64,000 nt of DNA. Origin: Halomarina litorea (GTDB lineage Archaea; Halobacteriota; Halobacteria; Halobacteriales; Haloarculaceae). The notes below the pieces were generated by a model that did no database searches, was not told the DNA's origin, and saw only the letters and a list, made by a program, of their open reading frames with translations. Of this stretch, positions 34,129-43,219 are shown one piece after another. The number at the start of each line of letters is the position of its first letter. Within the stretch, counting starts at the first letter, position 1. The position numbers and the translations under genes are program-made. The stretch lies in the NCBI RefSeq assembly GCF_024227715.1, contig NZ_CP100452.1, positions 30,506 to 94,505 on the forward strand, given 5' to 3'.

Positions 34129-36192
34129 ATGGCTGAACAGGCGGGAACGGGCGCTCCCTTCCACGACAAGTCGACGACGGACGTCCTCGAACGTGTCACC
34201 GACGCCGTCTTCGCGCTCGACGGGGAGGGGCGCTTTACGTACCTCAACGAGCGTGCCGAGCACATCTTCGGACGCGACGGGGAGGAACTACTCGGGGAGG
34301 TCGTCTGGGAGGCGTTCCCCGAGGCGACGGACTCCACGGTCCGGGACGCCCACGAACGGGCGATGGCGACGCAGGAACCCGTCTCCTTCGAGGAGTACTA
34401 CGCGCCGCTCGATAGCTGGGTCGAGATGCGCGCGTACCCCTCCGAGACCGGCCTCTCGGTGTACCTGCGCGACGTCACCGACCGCGTCCGCCGGGAGAAC
34501 CGACTGGAGGGCCGCGAGCGCGCCCTCCGCCGCGCCTACGAGGTCCTCGCGGGGAACGACCGGACGTTCGAGGAGAAGGTCGACGCGCTGCTGGAGGTGG
34601 TCCGGGAAGCCGTCGGGACGAGGTACGCGACGCTCTCGCGCGTCCGGGACGACGAGTACGTCTTCGAGGCCATCGCCGTGCCGGACGGCACCGACGTCCA
34701 GCCCGGCGAGCGCATCCCGCTCGACGTGACGAACTGCGAGCGCGTCGTCTCGAGCGGCCAGTCGCTCGTCCTCGACGACATCGAGGGGGACGCCCCGGAC
34801 CTGGCGGCCCGCGAGGGGAACCGCAAGTGGGGGGTCTCCTGCTACCTCGGCGCGCCGGTGTATCGCGACGGCGACCTGTACGGGACGTTCTGCTTCTACG
34901 ATACGGAACCGCGGGTCGAACCCTTCAGCGACTGGGAGGTGACGTTCGTCGAACTCCTCAGTGACTGGGTGAGCCACGAACTCGACCGGAAGCACCACCT
35001 CGACCAGTTGGCCGTGCTCGACGAACTCGGCGGCGTCGTCCGCGAGGTGACGGCCGCCGTCGTCGACCAGTCGACCCGCGAGGAACTGGAGACCGTCGCC
35101 TGTCGGGGCCTCGCCGAGGCCGACGCCTACCGGTTCGCGTGGGTCGGCGGCGTCGACCAGACTCGAGGACAGGTAGCCCCGCGCGCGACGGTCGGGGCCG
35201 GCGACTACCTCGACGCCGCCGACCTCACCTACGGGGAGGACGTCGACAACACACCGCTCGGACGGGCGGTGCAGACGGGGACGGTGCAGGTCGGCCGCGT
35301 CGGGGGGTTCGGGTCGGACGGGGGCTCTTGGGAGGCGCGGGCCGAGCGCCACGGGGTCGAGTGCTGGGCGGCGGTCCCCATCACCGACGAGGGGACGGTG
35401 TACGGGGTGCTGAACGTCTACTCCGCGCGGCCAGACGCCTTCCGCGACCAGGAACTGCAGATGGTCGAGCAACTCGGGGAACTGGTGGGCCACGCCATCA
35501 CGGCCACCCAGCGCAAGGAGTCGCTGATGAGCGAGGACGTCGTCGAGGTGGAGTTCGAGGTCCGGAGCGCGTTCCCGGAGGCCGACCGTCGCGGGGAGGC
35601 GGGGATGGTGCGGTTCGACCGGACGGTCTCGGTCGGCGTCGACGACTACCTTCTCTACGGCGGAGCCGACGACGCGGGCATAGAGACGCTGCGCGCGGTG
35701 GCGGACCGACAGCCCGAGTGGCAGTCACTGGAGGTGCTGAGCGACCGCGGCGCCGAGACGCGCTTCGAACTCCACCTCTCCGAACCGCCGGTCGTCTCCA
35801 CCGTCGCCGCACACGGGGGGCGCGTCGAGTCGGCGCGTCTCGACGGGAGCACCTACCGGCTGACGGTCCACCTCCCGCACGGGGCGGACGTCCACACGCT
35901 GGTCGACGGGGTCCAGCAGTCGTACCCCGACGCGGAGGTCATCGCCCAGCGCCGGACCGCACAGCGCGAGGACGCGGGCACCGACCTCCCCACCACGCTC
36001 CTCGACGGCCTCACGGACCGACAGCGAGCGACCGTCGAGGCCGCCTTCTACGGCGGGTTCTTCGAGTGGCCGCGCGACAGCACGGGCGAGGAACTCGCGT
36101 CCTCGATGGGCGTCTCGCCCGCGACGTTCCACCAGCACCTCCGGACCGGCGAGCGCAAGATACTGGCCGCGCTGCTGGCGAGCGACGACTGA
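34129..36192 (+). CDS. PAS-GAF-GAF bacterio-opsin activator-type regulator
   Basis: This 687-residue one-component regulator begins with a PAS domain (about 18-120, with TDAVFALDGEGRFTYLNE and FGRDGEELLGE). Two GAF domains follow (about 135-290 and 305-460). Then comes the bacterio-opsin activator GAF/HTH-associated region (about 475-620) and a C-terminal HTH_10 domain (about 625-680): LTDRQRATVEAAFYGGFFEW, then TGEELASSMGVSPATFHQHL. It probably senses a small molecule, light or redox change and binds DNA directly. Its targets are unknown. It starts about 90 bases from the divergent msrA gene. Confidence 0.87.
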   Translation: MAEQAGTGAPFHDKSTTDVLERVTDAVFALDGEGRFTYLNERAEHIFGRDGEELLGEVVWEAFPEATDSTVRDAHERAMATQEPVSFEEYYAPLDSWVEMRAYPSETGLSVYLRDVTDRVRRENRLEGRERALRRAYEVLAGNDRTFEEKVDALLEVVREAVGTRYATLSRVRDDEYVFEAIAVPDGTDVQPGERIPLDVTNCERVVSSGQSLVLDDIEGDAPDLAAREGNRKWGVSCYLGAPVYRDGDLYGTFCFYDTEPRVEPFSDWEVTFVELLSDWVSHELDRKHHLDQLAVLDELGGVVREVTAAVVDQSTREELETVACRGLAEADAYRFAWVGGVDQTRGQVAPRATVGAGDYLDAADLTYGEDVDNTPLGRAVQTGTVQVGRVGGFGSDGGSWEARAERHGVECWAAVPITDEGTVYGVLNVYSARPDAFRDQELQMVEQLGELVGHAITATQRKESLMSEDVVEVEFEVRSAFPEADRRGEAGMVRFDRTVSVGVDDYLLYGGADDAGIETLRAVADRQPEWQSLEVLSDRGAETRFELHLSEPPVVSTVAAHGGRVESARLDGSTYRLTVHLPHGADVHTLVDGVQQSYPDAEVIAQRRTAQREDAGTDLPTTLLDGLTDRQRATVEAAFYGGFFEWPRDSTGEELASSMGVSPATFHQHLRTGERKILAALLASDD

Positions 36193-36481
36193 GCCAGCGG
36201 CGACTCGGCGGGCGATTGTATAGCGACATACGCTGTATTCGCTCGTAGTCGTCCGATTTCGGTGGCGAGAGTGTTCGGCGGGCCGTTCTCTCCTGTCAGA
36301 GAGCGCACTCCGGTGTAGTCCAGTAAACCAAAGTGCTTCGAGCGGCATCGCGCCGTCCGTCGGTCGGCCACCCCAACCGATCCCGCCCCCGCGTACGACA
36401 CGGCAGACAGACAGTCACGTTGGCGAACTGCTTATTGCGTCGAAGAACAAACTATACCACAGTAATCGACCACTCTCTACC

Positions 36482-37411
36482 ATGCACGTACTCAATCTCG
36501 TCTCCTCTACGGGAACGCCGCTGTTGCAACAACAACTCCCCGAACTCGAGCGGCAGGGCGTGAAGTCGACGGTCCTCTCGGTGCCGGGCAAGTACAACCC
36601 GAGCGGGCAGCGCTCGATATCCAACTACGTCCACCTCTGGGGGACCGTGCTCCGCCACACCATCCGGAACGGGGACTACGACCTCATCCACGCGAACTAC
36701 GGCCTCCTCGCGCCCATCGCCCTCGCACAGCCCAGTTCGCTCCCCGTCGTCTGTTCGCTCTGGGGGACGGACCTCTACGGCAACTTCGGCTGGGCGGTCC
36801 GACGGGCCGCCCGACGCTGCGACGCCGTAGTCGTGATGTCCGAGAAGATGCGCGAGGACCTGGGTGGGGACTGCGTCGTCATCCCGCACGGCATCGACTT
36901 CGAGAAGTTCAAACCCCGGCCACAGGCCGAAGAGCGCGAGCACCTCGGGTGGGACCCCGACGCCCACCACGTCCTGTTCCCCTACTCGCCCCGCCGCGAG
37001 GTCAAGGACTACCCGCGGGCCGAGCGTGTCATCAGCGCCGTCGACGACCGGGTCGAGGAGTCGGTCTACCTCCAGGTCGTCCAGGGTATCACCCACGACA
37101 AGGTCGCGCGCTACCACAACGCGTCCGACGCACTCCTGCTGACGTCGCGGTACGAGGGGATGCCCAACTCCGTCAAGGAGGCCCTCGCGTGCAACCTCCC
37201 GGTCGTCTCGACGGACGTGGGCGACGTGGCCCGACGGCTGGAGGGCGTCAGGCCCTCGGCCGTCTGTGACACCGACGAGGAACTGGTCGACGCGATGGTC
37301 GACGTCCTGGAGCGCGGCGAGCGCTCGAACGGGCGCGAACAGATCGCCGACCTCCGACTCGAACGGACCGTCGAACGCCTGCGGGAGGTCTACCGGGACG
37401 TCTCGCAGTGA
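36482..37411 (+). CDS. GT4 family glycosyltransferase
   Basis: This 309-residue GT-B transferase is at the short end of the family. It opens with MHVLNLVSSTGTPLLQQQL, then LIHANYGLLAPIALAQ (about 61-76) and SLWGTDLYGNFGWAVRRAAR (about 90-110). The donor-site motif EGMPNSVKEALACNLPVVST (about 222-242) contains the EX7E acidic pair. Donor and acceptor are unknown. An ACTATACC element lies about 23 nt upstream of the ATG. It stands alone, far from the main glycan island. Confidence 0.86.
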   Translation: MHVLNLVSSTGTPLLQQQLPELERQGVKSTVLSVPGKYNPSGQRSISNYVHLWGTVLRHTIRNGDYDLIHANYGLLAPIALAQPSSLPVVCSLWGTDLYGNFGWAVRRAARRCDAVVVMSEKMREDLGGDCVVIPHGIDFEKFKPRPQAEEREHLGWDPDAHHVLFPYSPRREVKDYPRAERVISAVDDRVEESVYLQVVQGITHDKVARYHNASDALLLTSRYEGMPNSVKEALACNLPVVSTDVGDVARRLEGVRPSAVCDTDEELVDAMVDVLERGERSNGREQIADLRLERTVERLREVYRDVSQ

Positions 37412-37435
37412 GCGGCGGTCGGTGAGGCGCGCCGA

Positions 37436-37600
37436 CTACCGGCCGAGGAGTGCTCGCGTGAGACCGGCGAGCCTGCGGAGCGCCCCGCGACCCCACCGCG
37501 CAAGGCCCTCTCGGAGGAACCGGGCGACGACCTCGGGCGGTTCGTCGGCGCCCCCGTCGGGACCGGGACCGGCACCGCCGGCCTCGTCGCTCGGAGCCAT
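37436..37600 (-). CDS. small hypothetical protein, 54 residues
   Basis: An ATG at 37600 opens a 54-codon frame with haloarchaeal codon use. The first 22 residues are Gly- and Asp-rich; the rest, starting EVVARFLREGLARWG, forms a basic amphipathic helix with repeated RLAGL- and RALLGR-type segments. It is convergent with the GT4 gene, with only 24 bases between the stops. No family is known. Confidence 0.42.
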   Translation of the reverse strand: MAPSDEAGGAGPGPDGGADEPPEVVARFLREGLARWGRGALRRLAGLTRALLGR

Positions 37601-38328
37601 AACTACCGAACGACGACACTACGACACCACAAAGACGTATCGGCCCGGACGACCCGGAGTGCGCTCCGGGGACCGTCGAGTCGTCGACGCAGCGGCGAAA
37701 GCGCGTTCGGGCCCGGGGGCCACACTGCCGGGCCGTACTGCGTGATAGCCGTCGGGTCCCACGTCCCGACGGGCGAGGCTAGCGACGTTCCTCTCATACA
37801 ACTCCTGCCTGCGAGTCCACAGTGGGCCGGAGATACCTCTCCCGACCGACGCGACAGTGGCACGGACCGGTCCGCCCGACCGGCGAGCACAGCCAGTCGA
37901 ACCATCTAGTTTGACTAATCAGTATAACTATCCAGTATGACCAGTTATACCAATCAAACAGTCGGGGCGGAGAGGAGTCGACTGCGGCGGTCTGAGCTCG
38001 TGGCGCGGACGGCGAACGCGGCCGGGGAACGTCATCAGTGCGACAGGGCGAACGTGGCGACGGTGAGGTCGACGACACCGCCGACGGGACGGACCGCGAC
38101 GTCACATCTCGCGCCGAGGCCGGCCCAAGTGTCAGCTCGTCGAATAGTTCGAGTACCGTCGCGAGAAGCGCGCCGTCAGGAGTCCGGCGACGGCACCGAC
38201 GGCGACACGCGGAGCGTGTCAACGACTCGTACGAACGGTGGGCGGTCCGCGTACGTGAGGGTTCGGCCGCCGTGCGCGGGGGGAAAGGGGAGGAGGGAGA
38301 AGAGCGCGAGAAGGGGGAGGAGGGGGAG
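37601..38328. other. long gap without a convincing gene
   Basis: In these 728 bases all open frames encode strongly basic, Ser- and Pro-rich sequences unlike the acidic proteome, and I accept none. The main visible structure is the AT-rich dyad at 37909-37959. A stretch on the minus strand near 38160-38200 can encode a short membrane-helix-like peptide but lacks a start codon, so a decayed gene is possible. Confidence 0.5.
37909..37959. promoter_or_regulatory. nested AT-rich inverted repeat
   Basis: GTATAACT (37922-37929) and its perfect complement AGTTATAC (37943-37950) are flanked further out by GTTTGA (37909-37914) and TCAAAC (37954-37959). The centre holds another related word, CAGTATGACC. 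The arms are unevenly spaced, so this may be two overlapping operator half-sites or promoters in both directions. Confidence 0.4.
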
Positions 38329-39351
38329 TTACGGCGACGGGACGTGTTCGGCCGCCCGGAGCAGTTCCTTGTAGCGGGTGCGGATGGTCACGTCGCTCAC
38401 GTCGGCGACGCGGCTGACCTGCGCCTGTGTGACGCCCTCGTCGGCGAGCGAGGCGGCGGCGTAGACGGCGGCGGCCGCCAGCGCGACGGGACTGCGCCCG
38501 TCGAGCAGGTGGTGTTCGTCGCCCACGTCGAGCAGTTCCTTCGCGACCCGCTCCGTGTCCGGCGAGAGGTCGAGGTCGGAGACGAACCGGCGGACGTAGT
38601 TGCGCGGGTCGGCCAGCTGGACCGCGAGACCGAGTTCGCGGACGAGGTAGCGGTACGCCCGCTTGAACTCCAGTTCGTCCACCCGGCTCACCTCCGTCAC
38701 CTCGCTGATGGAGCGGGGCGTGCCGGCCTGCCGGGCGGCGGCGTACAGCGCGCTGGTCGCGATGGCCTCGATGGACCGCCCCGGCAGGAGGCTCTCCTCG
38801 AGCGCCCGGCGATAGATGACGCCCGCCGTCTCGCGGACGTCGCGGGGCAACGAGAGGGAACTCGCCATGCGGTCGATTTCGGCGAGCGCCTGCTTCAGGT
38901 TCCGTTCCTTGTTGTTGCGGACGACGAACCGCTCGTCCCACGTCCGGAGTCGCTGGACGTGGCGGTACTGCTGGGGCGAGAGCGCCCGCCCGTAGGCGTC
39001 CTTGTTCTGCCAGTCGATGGTCGTCGTCAGCCCCTTGTCGTGTCTGAGGGGCGTCGTCGGCGCGCCGCCGCGGTTGCGCGCGTGGTCCTCGGCGGCGTTG
39101 TACGCGCGCCACTCCGGACCGTAGTCGACTGCACGCTCCGCGACGACCAGTCCGCACTCGGCGCAGACCGTCTCGCCGTGCGTCGTGTCCGGGACGAGAA
39201 GCCCGCCGCACTCGGGGCAGTTCCGACTGGACCCCCGGTCGCCCTCCGGCCCCGCTTTCTCGGCCGAACCCCCGACAGGTTCCGCCGCTCGTTCGTCCGC
39301 GCTGTCCGCGTCGCGTCGGTCGACGTCAGCCTGGTACTGCGTTTCGCTCAT
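38329..39351 (-). CDS. tfb: transcription initiation factor IIB (TFB)
   Basis: This 340-residue TFB recruits RNA polymerase to TBP-bound promoters. An acidic N-terminal tail is followed by the zinc ribbon (Cys45, Cys48, Cys63, Cys66 in CPECGG ... CAECG), the B-finger region (about 75-125, with NRGGAPTTPLRHDKGL) and two cyclin-like repeats (about 130-230 and 235-330). The recognition helix of the second repeat includes VTQAQVSRVADVSDVTIRTR. Haloarchaea carry several TFBs, so this may serve a gene subset. GGAGGTGA precedes the ATG at 39351; a GTG at 39417 in frame is a competing leaderless start. Confidence 0.93.
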   Translation of the reverse strand: MSETQYQADVDRRDADSADERAAEPVGGSAEKAGPEGDRGSSRNCPECGGLLVPDTTHGETVCAECGLVVAERAVDYGPEWRAYNAAEDHARNRGGAPTTPLRHDKGLTTTIDWQNKDAYGRALSPQQYRHVQRLRTWDERFVVRNNKERNLKQALAEIDRMASSLSLPRDVRETAGVIYRRALEESLLPGRSIEAIATSALYAAARQAGTPRSISEVTEVSRVDELEFKRAYRYLVRELGLAVQLADPRNYVRRFVSDLDLSPDTERVAKELLDVGDEHHLLDGRSPVALAAAAVYAAASLADEGVTQAQVSRVADVSDVTIRTRYKELLRAAEHVPSP

Positions 39352-39356
39352 TGGAG

Positions 39357-39364
39357 TCACCTCC
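39357..39364 (-). promoter_or_regulatory. perfect Shine-Dalgarno sequence of tfb
   Basis: GGAGGTGA lies five bases before the ATG at 39351 and decides the start used here. Such sites are rare in this largely leaderless genome. Confidence 0.6.
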
Positions 39365-39656
39365 GGTGGCCGGGGGTCGCTCCGAACCGGAACGAAGGTC
39401 ACCCGCGAGTCGGTCACCGCTATCCCGGAGTTGGCGGGGTAAGCTAATAATTGTAAGCTAACTGTCCAGTAGGACGGTAACGTGTGGGTCGACACGTTGA
39501 GGAGTGGTAAGTCCCCTACTCGGCGGTAGGCCCGATTCGTCGAGTCGCTCCCCGGTCGTCGCGCCGGCTGATACCGACGTACCCCGTGGTACCGTCGTAA
39601 CCGTGCTGTTAGTTAACAGTTAACGCTGTAGGGGCGCTACTGGCACCTGCAGAGCG
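39365..39656. other. tfb upstream region
   Basis: The minus-strand AATTATTAG box at 39444-39452 lies 26 nt before the in-frame GTG at 39417, which suggests a leader of about 65 nt for tfb. Towards the right end, two GTTAAC sites (39612-39617 and 39619-39624) precede the small gene at 39657 and may be its promoter. Confidence 0.4.
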
Positions 39657-39860
39657 ATGGTCCATCCGCTGCACCGCGCTCTAGGACGACTGATGACCTA
39701 CACGCACCACCCGCCCGACCTGCACCGCGAGGACGAGCCGACCTCGGACCAGGACGTCGCCTTGACGCTCACCGGTGGACGGGTCCTCCTCTACGACTCC
39801 CGGAACCACCGGGCGTGGATCGTCTCGAGCGCCTCCGTCGTGCTCTCCGACGCCGCCTGA
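39657..39860 (+). CDS. small haloarchaeal protein, DUF7331-like
   Basis: This 67-residue protein (or 55, if translation starts at the ATG at 39693) has a His- and Asp-rich N-terminus and a C-terminal core GRVLLYDSRNHRAWIVSSAS. That core resembles a group of short haloarchaeal proteins with a LIYD ... AWIxS pattern, which I recall as DUF7331; I am not certain. The role is unknown. Two GTTAAC sequences lie 32-45 nt upstream of the first ATG. It is divergent from tfb. Confidence 0.6.
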   Translation: MVHPLHRALGRLMTYTHHPPDLHREDEPTSDQDVALTLTGGRVLLYDSRNHRAWIVSSASVVLSDAA

Positions 39861-40159
39861 CGTATCCCGTTCGCCGACCCCTCCTCCCCCTTCGACGGTC
39901 CCCGACCCGTCGTACCTTCCTCCCTCCTCACGTCGGTCCCCGTGTCGTGACTGACGCGGGATCACTCGACCGCCGAACGTACCGGCCACCGTACGGTCCC
40001 GGTGGCGGAGTGCGTAGCGTCGGGGTGCAGGTCGGGGGAACGAGGACGGGGGCAAGGATGGAGGGGAGGCGGGAACGAGAGCGAAGTCGGGAGCGGAAGC
40101 CCGCGCCGGCGGCACCGTGACAGCACCGAAGAAGGGAGAGGCGACGGACGGGGGTCGGG

Positions 40160-40486
40160 CTACGCCGCCGACTCCTTGTCGAGTGTGCTCGATTGGTCGT
40201 CGGTGGTCTCCATGTCGATGTCGAGGTCCGGGTCGTCCTCGCCCTCGACGGTCTCGGCGTCGAACTCCACGTCGTCCTCGGTCCCCACCGCGCCGGTGCG
40301 CATCTCGGCCAGTTCCTCCTCGACGGTCTGTCTCCCCTTCTGGTACTCGCCCATCGCCTGCCCGGCGGACCGGGCGAGCTTGGGAACCTTGTTCGCGCCG
40401 AACAGCAGCAGGATGATGAACAGGATGATGAGCAACTCCATGCCACCGGGGATGGGCGCGAACTGTGCGATGACTGCTCTGAACAT
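40160..40486 (-). CDS. tatA: Sec-independent protein translocase TatA
   Basis: This 108-residue TatA/TatE-type pore subunit of the twin-arginine pathway has one N-terminal membrane helix (ELLIILFIILLLFGANKVPK, about 17-36) with the family FGxxKLP-like hinge, then an amphipathic helix (ARSAGQAMGEYQKGRQTVEE, about 38-57) and a long acidic tail typical of haloarchaea. The Tat route carries most exported proteins in these organisms. The ATG at 40486 is supported by GCTATATTGG 24 nt upstream. The matching TatC gene is 17 kb away at 57704. Confidence 0.93.
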   Translation of the reverse strand: MFRAVIAQFAPIPGGMELLIILFIILLLFGANKVPKLARSAGQAMGEYQKGRQTVEEELAEMRTGAVGTEDDVEFDAETVEGEDDPDLDIDMETTDDQSSTLDKESAA

Positions 40487-40510
40487 AGCTACTGGTATAT
40501 TGCCACTCGC

Positions 40511-40521
40511 CCAATATAGCC
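40511..40521 (-). promoter_or_regulatory. tatA TATA box
   Basis: Minus-strand GGCTATATTGG lies 24 nt before the tatA ATG, in the leaderless position. Confidence 0.5.
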
Positions 40522-41015
40522 TTTCTACCCCCTCACGAGGGCGTATTCGCCGCGTACGCCGGGAAGCTCCCGCGTGTACGTGAGAGAGAGCGACCCGACC
40601 GTCGCTGCGGAGACGAGGGGTACGCGACGGGTCCCGTCTCGACGGCCGAACGGAGCAGCACCGGCCGCGCGGTCGGAGCAACGGAGCCCACGAGAAGAGG
40701 TGGGTGGGTGACAGATGTGGCAAGCGTCGGTGGTCGTGGGCTCACCCGTACCTGTGTGCCGGTTGGGCTTAACTGGCGCTCTATCGCCCGTGTAATGCAC
40801 CCTCGGCGGGGTAACGACGTGTCGAACCGAGAGTACGTAATGGAGTTACGTTCGCGTTAGAGGGGGGGTTATTAGGCCACGCGGTCTACTCGTCATTGAA
40901 ACGGAGACGTGCACCGGGCGCGACCGTCGCGCCCGTGGCACCGTCGTCCGACCAGCGGACCCGTCGACGCCCCGCCACCTGTGGCGTCGGTGCTCCGCAG
41001 AAGGCAACGCGAACC
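40522..41015. other. intergenic region between tatA and the DUF63 gene
   Basis: No convincing gene is seen. It contains an inverted repeat ACGTAA-TGGAG-TTACGT at 40835-40851 and, just after, GGTTATTAG at about 40868-40876, which may be the promoter of the DUF63 gene with a leader of over 100 nt. A basic frame from GTG 40909 runs past the DUF63 start and is probably a shadow. Confidence 0.4.
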
Positions 41016-41864
41016 ATGTACAAGTACGCGTCTCTGGCACATCTCGTGCTCCAGTCGGGCACCCCTGGTACGGCGCCCACGTTTCCGTTTCACCTCCTCC
41101 TGATACTGGGCGTGACGGGACTCCTCCTGGTCGCACTGGCTGCCCTCCGTCCCGCCGTGAACGAGGCCACCGTCGTGGCGTTCGTCCCGTGGGTCGGCGT
41201 CGCCGCCGGGCTGGCGCTGTTCGGACGGACCGCCGCGCTCTCGCCGACGCTCACCTCGGTGCTCCGGCCGCCGCTCGTCTACCTGGTGACGCTCGACGTC
41301 GCCGCCCTGCTCTGGCTGGCGTTCCTGCTCGGACTGGTCGACTCCCGCGGGTGGTCGCCCGCGGGCGCGATGGGCATCCTCGGCCTGCTGGCCGTCTCGC
41401 CCATCGTCGGCGTCAGCGTCGCCCTCGACGGCGGGGCGGTCGAACTGTTCTGGACGGTCACCAGCGTCGCGCTGACGACCGTCGTCACGGCGACCGTGTG
41501 GGCGGTCCTCGCGCTGTACCACCCCGCGATAACCGGGCGGACGGGCGTCCTCGGCGCACTCGTGGTCTTCGGGCAGGTGCTCGACAGCATCACCACGATG
41601 GTCGGCATCGACGTCCTCGGGCTGTCGGAGCAGACCCCGCTGTCGCGGGCCGTCCTCGACCTCGCGGGCCTCCTGCCGACCGCCGACCTCCTCGGCGTCG
41701 GCTGGCTGTTCACGCTCCTCAAACTCGCGATGGCCGTCGCCATCGTCTGGACCGTCGCGGACCACCTCCACCGCCCCGCGCAGAAGTACCTCCTCCTGGG
41801 GGTCGCGGCGACGGCCGGACTCGGTCCCGGCTTCCAGAACCTCCTCCTGTACGCCATCCTCTGA
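41016..41864 (+). CDS. DUF63 family membrane protein
   Basis: This 282-residue integral membrane protein has about eight hydrophobic segments. The conserved DUF63 pieces are FGQVLDSITTMVGIDVLG (about 187-204) and the C-terminal LGPGFQNLLLYAIL. The N-terminal half has short polar loops with WVGVAAG and SPTLTSVLRPPLVY. The biochemical function of DUF63 is unknown. A paralogue is encoded at 43220-44347 on the other strand. The ATG at 41016 was chosen over a TTG at 40896, since the extra segment is basic and unlike the family. Confidence 0.83.
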   Translation: MYKYASLAHLVLQSGTPGTAPTFPFHLLLILGVTGLLLVALAALRPAVNEATVVAFVPWVGVAAGLALFGRTAALSPTLTSVLRPPLVYLVTLDVAALLWLAFLLGLVDSRGWSPAGAMGILGLLAVSPIVGVSVALDGGAVELFWTVTSVALTTVVTATVWAVLALYHPAITGRTGVLGALVVFGQVLDSITTMVGIDVLGLSEQTPLSRAVLDLAGLLPTADLLGVGWLFTLLKLAMAVAIVWTVADHLHRPAQKYLLLGVAATAGLGPGFQNLLLYAIL

Positions 41865-42091
41865 GGCGCACCGCACACGACCACCAGCGAGCGACGGCAC
41901 GCTATCGGCGTCACCCGCGTCGGAAGCCAGGAACCGCACGCCGGTCGCACGCGGACCGCGGACGCGCGTCCGACCGGCCCGGAGTCGAGGGAGCCATCGT
42001 CGGCCGGGAGCGCTCGCTCGGGAGCGGGACGGTCGGAGAACGCGGGTCGCGGGTGGTCGTCGGGGCGGGTCGTCGGTCGTCGGTCGTCGAA

Positions 42092-42334
42092 TCAGTTCAT
42101 CGAGAGCGTGACCTTCCACGTCGTACTGGAGGAGTACCCCCACTTCTCGATGGCGAGGTCGGTCTCGCCCCCGTTGGCGAGGACGGCCGTGATGTTCGCG
42201 CCGACCTCCTTCGGCGAGAGGCCGAGGGCCTCGCCGATCTGTCGGGACTTGAAGTACGACCGGGTCTGGGCGTGTTCCCGGAGGTAGCTCAGGATGCGTT
42301 GCTGTTTCTCGGTGTGGGTCGTGGTCGTGCTCAT
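42092..42334 (-). CDS. DUF7123 small winged-helix-like protein
   Basis: This 80-residue protein fits the haloarchaeal DUF7123 family. It looks like a minimal helix-turn-helix: KQQRILSYLREHAQTRSYFK (about 10-29), SRQIGEALGLSPKEVGANI (about 30-48) and a beta wing with WGYSSSTTWKVTLSM at the end. It probably binds DNA. Such genes often stand alone and have unknown targets. The start at 42334 is the only good one. Confidence 0.82.
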   Translation of the reverse strand: MSTTTTHTEKQQRILSYLREHAQTRSYFKSRQIGEALGLSPKEVGANITAVLANGGETDLAIEKWGYSSSTTWKVTLSMN

Positions 42335-42462
42335 CGTCGTTCTGGGTGGTCTATCGCCGCGGCGTCTGTCGGCGCCGCGTGGGTCGTCGGTCGGTCTCGC
42401 CGAGGGGGTGGCCGGTCGCCAGTCGTCGGTCGCCGCCGTGAGCCCGGACGGCCTCAGCGGTC

Positions 42463-43110
42463 TCAGCAGAGGCCGAGGCCGCAGGCGGTGTCGAGGGCGA
42501 ACCGAACCGTCCTGTCGAGGGCGACGGCCTCGAAGCCGTCGCCCTCGATGCGGATGGCCCCGGAGCGGTACGCCTCGACGACAGCCGCCGGCCCGTCGGC
42601 GGCGTTTCGGATGTCGCGAATCGTCGCCTCGTCAGTCCGGATTCGGAGGCCGGCGCTGCCGTCGCCCTCGCCGAGTTCGTAGCCCGTCACGCGGGCCTCC
42701 TCGTCGGTCGTGGCGACGAACACCGCGTCGCCGTCGCCCGTCGCCACGCGTACCTCGATTCGCTGGTCGGCCAGTCGGCCGCGCACGAGGTCGAACGCGG
42801 CGCCGACGGCGGCGGCCGTCGCCGGGTCGTCCGCGAACCGGTCGCGGATGCGCTCGCTCGCGCCGTCAAGGTGGTCGTTGTAGTCGTCGACCAGTCGGTC
42901 GACGCGAGCGAGGCGGTCGGGATGCGATTCGACGAGCTCGGCCGTCTGGTCGGGACCGACCACGCTGTCACCCGTGGACGGGGCCCCGCCGGCGACGGCG
43001 TCGGCCCGGAGCGGTGCGGTCGCGGTGAGCACGCCGGCCAGCGCGATGGTGGCCGCGAGCAACACGACGAGCATGGCACCGACGCTGCCGAGGAGCTCGT
43101 GTCTCGTCAT
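42463..43110 (-). CDS. membrane-anchored exported protein of unknown function
   Basis: This 215-residue protein has one N-terminal hydrophobic segment (GSVGAMLVVLLAATIALAGVL with its flanks, about 8-28) that may be a signal anchor, followed by an acidic helical domain (SHPDRLARVDRLVDDYNDHL, about 62-81) and a mixed alpha/beta C-terminus. Two Cys lie in the last seven residues (ACGLGLC) and could bind metal or form a disulphide. The ATG at 43110 is favoured over the adjacent GTG. No family is recognised. Confidence 0.65.
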   Translation of the reverse strand: MTRHELLGSVGAMLVVLLAATIALAGVLTATAPLRADAVAGGAPSTGDSVVGPDQTAELVESHPDRLARVDRLVDDYNDHLDGASERIRDRFADDPATAAAVGAAFDLVRGRLADQRIEVRVATGDGDAVFVATTDEEARVTGYELGEGDGSAGLRIRTDEATIRDIRNAADGPAAVVEAYRSGAIRIEGDGFEAVALDRTVRFALDTACGLGLC

Positions 43111-43219
43111 CACGTATCGTATGACCTATCGGCCCATAAGCAGGAGCGAACCGGGCTGTAACCGTCTTACGAGTCGGTGGGGCCGCGCCGTCGTGAGGTC
43201 CCGTCGCGGCGACCGGGCC

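Noticed and set aside
37937..38374. Plus-strand frame following the nested inverted repeat
   Set aside because: It starts at a plausible ATG after AT-rich sequence, but the product is strongly basic and Ser-rich and runs into the antisense of tfb.
39861..40159. Possible gene between the small DUF7331-like gene and tatA
   Set aside because: Open frames there give only Arg/Gly-rich strings without a start at a promoter.
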